DNA of 64,000 nt, taken from Rouxiella aceris (GTDB taxonomy: Bacteria > Pseudomonadota > Gammaproteobacteria > Enterobacterales > Enterobacteriaceae). Positions 60,522 through 64,000 of this stretch are shown piece after piece. Numbering within the stretch: position 1 is the stretch's first letter; each line of letters begins with the position of its first letter. The translations under genes and the position numbers were made by a program. The stretch covers positions 1 to 64,000 of the forward strand of contig NZ_JAADJU010000004.1 in assembly GCF_012933545.1 (NCBI RefSeq). The letters are read 5' to 3'. The notes beneath the pieces were generated by a model, which was given only the letters and a program-made list of their open reading frames with translations, ran no database searches and had not been told where the DNA came from.

Positions 60522-60690
60522 AATATTTCCTTGGCTGGCTGAAGATAAAATTTCAGGCGCAACTTTAGCGTAAACCGCCGCCGGGATCTGTCAAAATTAG
60601 GGGGTTGTGGCCACTGGAGAGAGAGGTTGGCTGCATTTCGCACAAAAAGTTCAGGGGACTGCGGGGAATAATGCCATGAACAGCAAGGAA

Positions 60691-60726
60691 AAAAACGCAG
60701 CACGTCGTTCACGGCGCTGCGTTTTT
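60691..60726. terminator. Strong bidirectional terminator after ftnA
   Basis: AAAAACGCAGC (60691-60701) / GCTGCGTTTTT (60716-60726), with U-runs for both strands. It ends the minus-strand ftnA transcript 15 bp after its stop. Confidence 0.9.
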
Positions 60727-60740
60727 GCTACTGGCGAAAA

Positions 60741-61247
60741 TCAGGCAGCAGGAGTTTGGCCGGTCATATTCTTCAGATCTTTATCAACGAAGAACAAGCC
60801 GTTACCGGTATTGCTAACCAGTGCCAGTTTATCGAGCACGGATTTAAACAGAGTTTCTTCTTCGTGCTGTTCAGAGACATACCACTGCAGGAAGTTAAAG
60901 GTTGAGTAGTCTTTGGTGCTCATTGCCAGATCGGCCAGCTCATTAATCTGTTTGGTGATTAATTGCTCATGTTCATAGGCCAGGGTAAATACGTCAGCCA
61001 GGGAAGCAAAATCAGCGCGCGGCGCTTCGATGGTGCCGAGGACAGGCAGCGCACCGGTATCGCTAACGTATTTGAACAGACGGTGCATATGGCCCATCTC
61101 TTCACGGGAGTGTTCAGTCAGAAAAGCAGCCGCACCTTCAAAACCCTTGTTGCTGCACCAGGCGCTCATTTGCAAATATAAGTTGGCGGAATAGAATTCA
61201 AGGTTCAGTTGTTCGTTAAGTTGCTTGACCATCGCTTCTTTAAGCAC
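60741..61247 (-). CDS. ftnA: Ferritin FtnA
   Basis: A 168-aa non-haem ferritin. I chose the GTG start ([19 protein letters not shown]) with GGAG 7 nt upstream because it matches the start of E. coli FtnA (MLKPEMIEKLNEQ). Ferroxidase ligands are visible in [17 protein letters not shown] and [16 protein letters not shown], and [20 protein letters not shown]. It stores iron as a 24-mer shell. Confidence 0.95.
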   Translation of the reverse strand: MLKEAMVKQLNEQLNLEFYSANLYLQMSAWCSNKGFEGAAAFLTEHSREEMGHMHRLFKYVSDTGALPVLGTIEAPRADFASLADVFTLAYEHEQLITKQINELADLAMSTKDYSTFNFLQWYVSEQHEEETLFKSVLDKLALVSNTGNGLFFVDKDLKNMTGQTPAA

Positions 61248-61666
61248 AATAAGACTCCGTAATTTAATATGATTAAATTGCATCAATAGGGTATGAGATT
61301 ATTTATCAGTATTATGCCCAACTCTACGCTAAATACATAGGGTTGTTTCAATTAATCTAATCCAAATCAAAGAAATATTACAACCAACTGATATTTATAT
61401 ATTTTATTTTCACTAAACATAGAGGAATATTGTGAGTGAGAATTATTCCCGCTAATTTTCATCGTAAATGCCTTTATTGCCCTTACCGTCTGACGCGTTT
61501 TATTTTAGGGGAGATCTCAATTAATAAACATTCCCCAAAATGAATATAAATGAGTAGTAATCTCATTAAGATCTACTCGCTATCGGCCAAGGGGGGATCA
61601 CAGGCATTCACCTCTGCCATCGGCTCTTGTACAATAGGCCGAGAATCGATTAGCAGGAAGAGAGAT
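61248..61666. other. Divergent regulatory region between ftnA and holE
   Basis: 419 bp without a gene, AT-rich, containing the promoters of both genes. In-frame extensions of holE upstream to 61550 are open but lack family similarity. No operator could be assigned by eye. Confidence 0.6.
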
Positions 61667-61897
61667 ATGTACCCAAATTTGGCTGAGATCAGCAGAGAAG
61701 AGATGGACAAAATTAACGTGGATTTAGCCGCTTCTGCCGTCGCCTTTAAAGAGCGCTACAATATGCCGGTGGTATCGGAGATTGCCGAACGCGAGCAACC
61801 TGCACATTTGCGCGATTATTTCCGTGAGCGCGTGGCCTTTTACCGGGCTGAATCTCATAAGTATTCTCGCCTGCCGTTTGAACCCAAACAAAAATAA
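61667..61897 (+). CDS. holE: DNA polymerase III theta subunit
   Basis: A 76-aa protein, [20 protein letters not shown] then [19 protein letters not shown], close to E. coli HolE ([23 protein letters not shown]). It binds the epsilon proofreading subunit of the polymerase core. The ATG with AGGAAGAGAG upstream is chosen over a longer frame. Confidence 0.96.
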   Translation: MYPNLAEISREEMDKINVDLAASAVAFKERYNMPVVSEIAEREQPAHLRDYFRERVAFYRAESHKYSRLPFEPKQK

Positions 61898-61936
61898 GCC
61901 GGTTCAGCGGGCAAGCGAGCAGAGAAACCCCGTTAA

Positions 61937-63202
<1,266 letters not shown>

Positions 63203-63304
63203 ATGAGTAAAGGAATGGATAGCAAAAAGAATGCGAAGAAAAAGCCACTGAAAACTCCAGCTGAGAAAAAGGCTGAGAAAAAGGCTAAAAAGGTATCTGC
63301 GTAA
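63203..63304 (+). CDS. Small lysine-rich protein
   Basis: A 33-aa protein, MSKGMDSKKNAKKKPLKTPA then EKKAEKKAKKVSA, more than one third lysine. A good ribosome site (AGAGAGG) and a terminator right behind support a real gene. It could bind nucleic acid or ribosomes; similar short Lys/Ala proteins are annotated in other enterobacteria without a known role. Confidence 0.7.
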   Translation: MSKGMDSKKNAKKKPLKTPAEKKAEKKAKKVSA

Positions 63305-63328
63305 TCGATAAAGACTTCGTATCAATAC

Positions 63329-63352
63329 AAACCCGCCTATCGCGGGTTTTTT
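63329..63352 (+). terminator. Terminator after the Lys-rich gene
   Basis: ACCCGC CTATC GCGGGT followed by six T. Confidence 0.92.
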
Positions 63353-63390
63353 GTTAATTTGTCCTGAGATACAACCCGAGATCGCCCCTC

Positions 63391-64000
63391 ATGAGTGACT
63401 TGATTATTGCTGCAGCGCAAACAGGCTGCCTGGCCGGTAATATCGAATTAAATCTCAGCCGTCATGCTCAGGTGGTAGAACTTGCCGCAGCAGAAGGCGT
63501 TGCCCTGCTGATTTTCCCCGAGCTTTCACTGACCGGCTATGAGCCGCAGCTGGCGCGTAATCTGGGGATCACCTTGCAAGACCCGCGTCTGGAAAAACTG
63601 CGTGTACTGGCAAAAACCCACAATATGACCATTGTTTGCGGCGCGCCCTTATGCTGTAACGATGGCGATGCACTCTATATCGGTGCCATTGTGTTCTCGC
63701 CCGATGGTACCCTTTATTCTTATACCAAGCAGCATTTACACGGTGGCGAAGATCTGGTTTTTACCCCGGGACAGGGTGGCCCGCAGCTCAGCCTGCGCGG
63801 GAAAAATCTCGGTCTGGCAATCTGTGCCGATATCAGCGAGCCAGGGCATCCGCAGCATGCCGCCGAACAGGGTGCCGATATTTACGCGGCAGGCGTATTA
63901 ATCTCCCAGGCCAGTTACGCCAAAGAGAGCGCCATGATGCAAGGCTATGCAGAAAAACATCAGATGACCATTATCATGGCTAACCACTGTGCACCGACCG
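63391..64000 (+). CDS. Carbon-nitrogen hydrolase (nitrilase superfamily), partial
   Basis: Open from ATG (MSDLIIAAAQTGCLAGNIEL) to the end of the window, 203 codons without stop. The nitrilase triad is visible: Glu44 (FPELSLTGYE), Lys113 (YTKQHLHGG) and Cys144 (LAICADISEPGHP). These enzymes hydrolyse amides or nitriles of small molecules. The C-terminus is outside the window, so the subfamily stays open. Confidence 0.88.
   Translation, partial: MSDLIIAAAQTGCLAGNIELNLSRHAQVVELAAAEGVALLIFPELSLTGYEPQLARNLGITLQDPRLEKLRVLAKTHNMTIVCGAPLCCNDGDALYIGAIVFSPDGTLYSYTKQHLHGGEDLVFTPGQGGPQLSLRGKNLGLAICADISEPGHPQHAAEQGADIYAAGVLISQASYAKESAMMQGYAEKHQMTIIMANHCAPT

Overview
The window comes from an enterobacterial (Enterobacterales) chromosome. 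The right flank carries the RNA gene sdsR and then copC/copD/yebY, ftnA, holE and pip, all with close enterobacterial homology, but the exact genus cannot be fixed from sequence reading alone. About two thirds of the window is one prophage.

Region 1 (1-11.9 kb, minus strand) is a type VI secretion (T6SS) accessory island built by duplication. One complete module reads tssL-like gene, vgrG, phospholipase-D effector, Sel1-repeat immunity lipoprotein. A second module has kept its tssL-like gene, but its vgrG is cut down to two end fragments. It is followed by a Tli3-like immunity candidate, a small gene, two more Sel1 immunity paralogs, a small membrane protein and a truncated PAAR gene. A 1.37 kb segment is shared almost identically by both modules. 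The island therefore has more immunity genes than effectors. Region 2 (11.9-15.8 kb) holds a nuclease-fold protein, a DUF3313-type lipoprotein, a TM2 protein and the 3' end of a dead integrase.

Region 3 (15,812-58,568) is a complete-looking contractile-tailed prophage bounded by a 26-bp direct repeat. The right copy lies in the terminator of sdsR. From the left end it carries a plus-strand conversion gene (acyltransferase), then a minus-strand late block: tail fibre, baseplate, tape measure, tail chaperones with a predicted -1 frameshift, tube, sheath, connectors, capsid, protease-like protein, portal, terminase, then lysis genes. An antiterminator Q, RusA, DUF1364 and DUF1367 proteins, a cytosine methyltransferase, small early genes and O/P-type replication genes follow. 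The immunity region (YdaT-like, YdaS-like, repressor) has two promoter-operator clusters with four related 15-bp palindromes. A plus-strand operon encodes small proteins, a single-strand annealing protein, a Gp157-family protein, excisionase and integrase.

Two regulatory circuits stand out. The repressor lacks a self-cleaving domain, while a small gene at 46.4 kb has a promoter covered by a near-perfect LexA box, which suggests SOS induction through a small antirepressor. A HEPN-family gene pair sits inside the tail operon with its own promoter and terminator, as expected for a gene cassette expressed in the lysogen (possible defence or exclusion module).

Region 4 (58.5-64 kb) is chromosomal: sdsR, copper genes, ferritin, DNA polymerase III theta, proline iminopeptidase, a small lysine-rich protein and the start of a carbon-nitrogen hydrolase.
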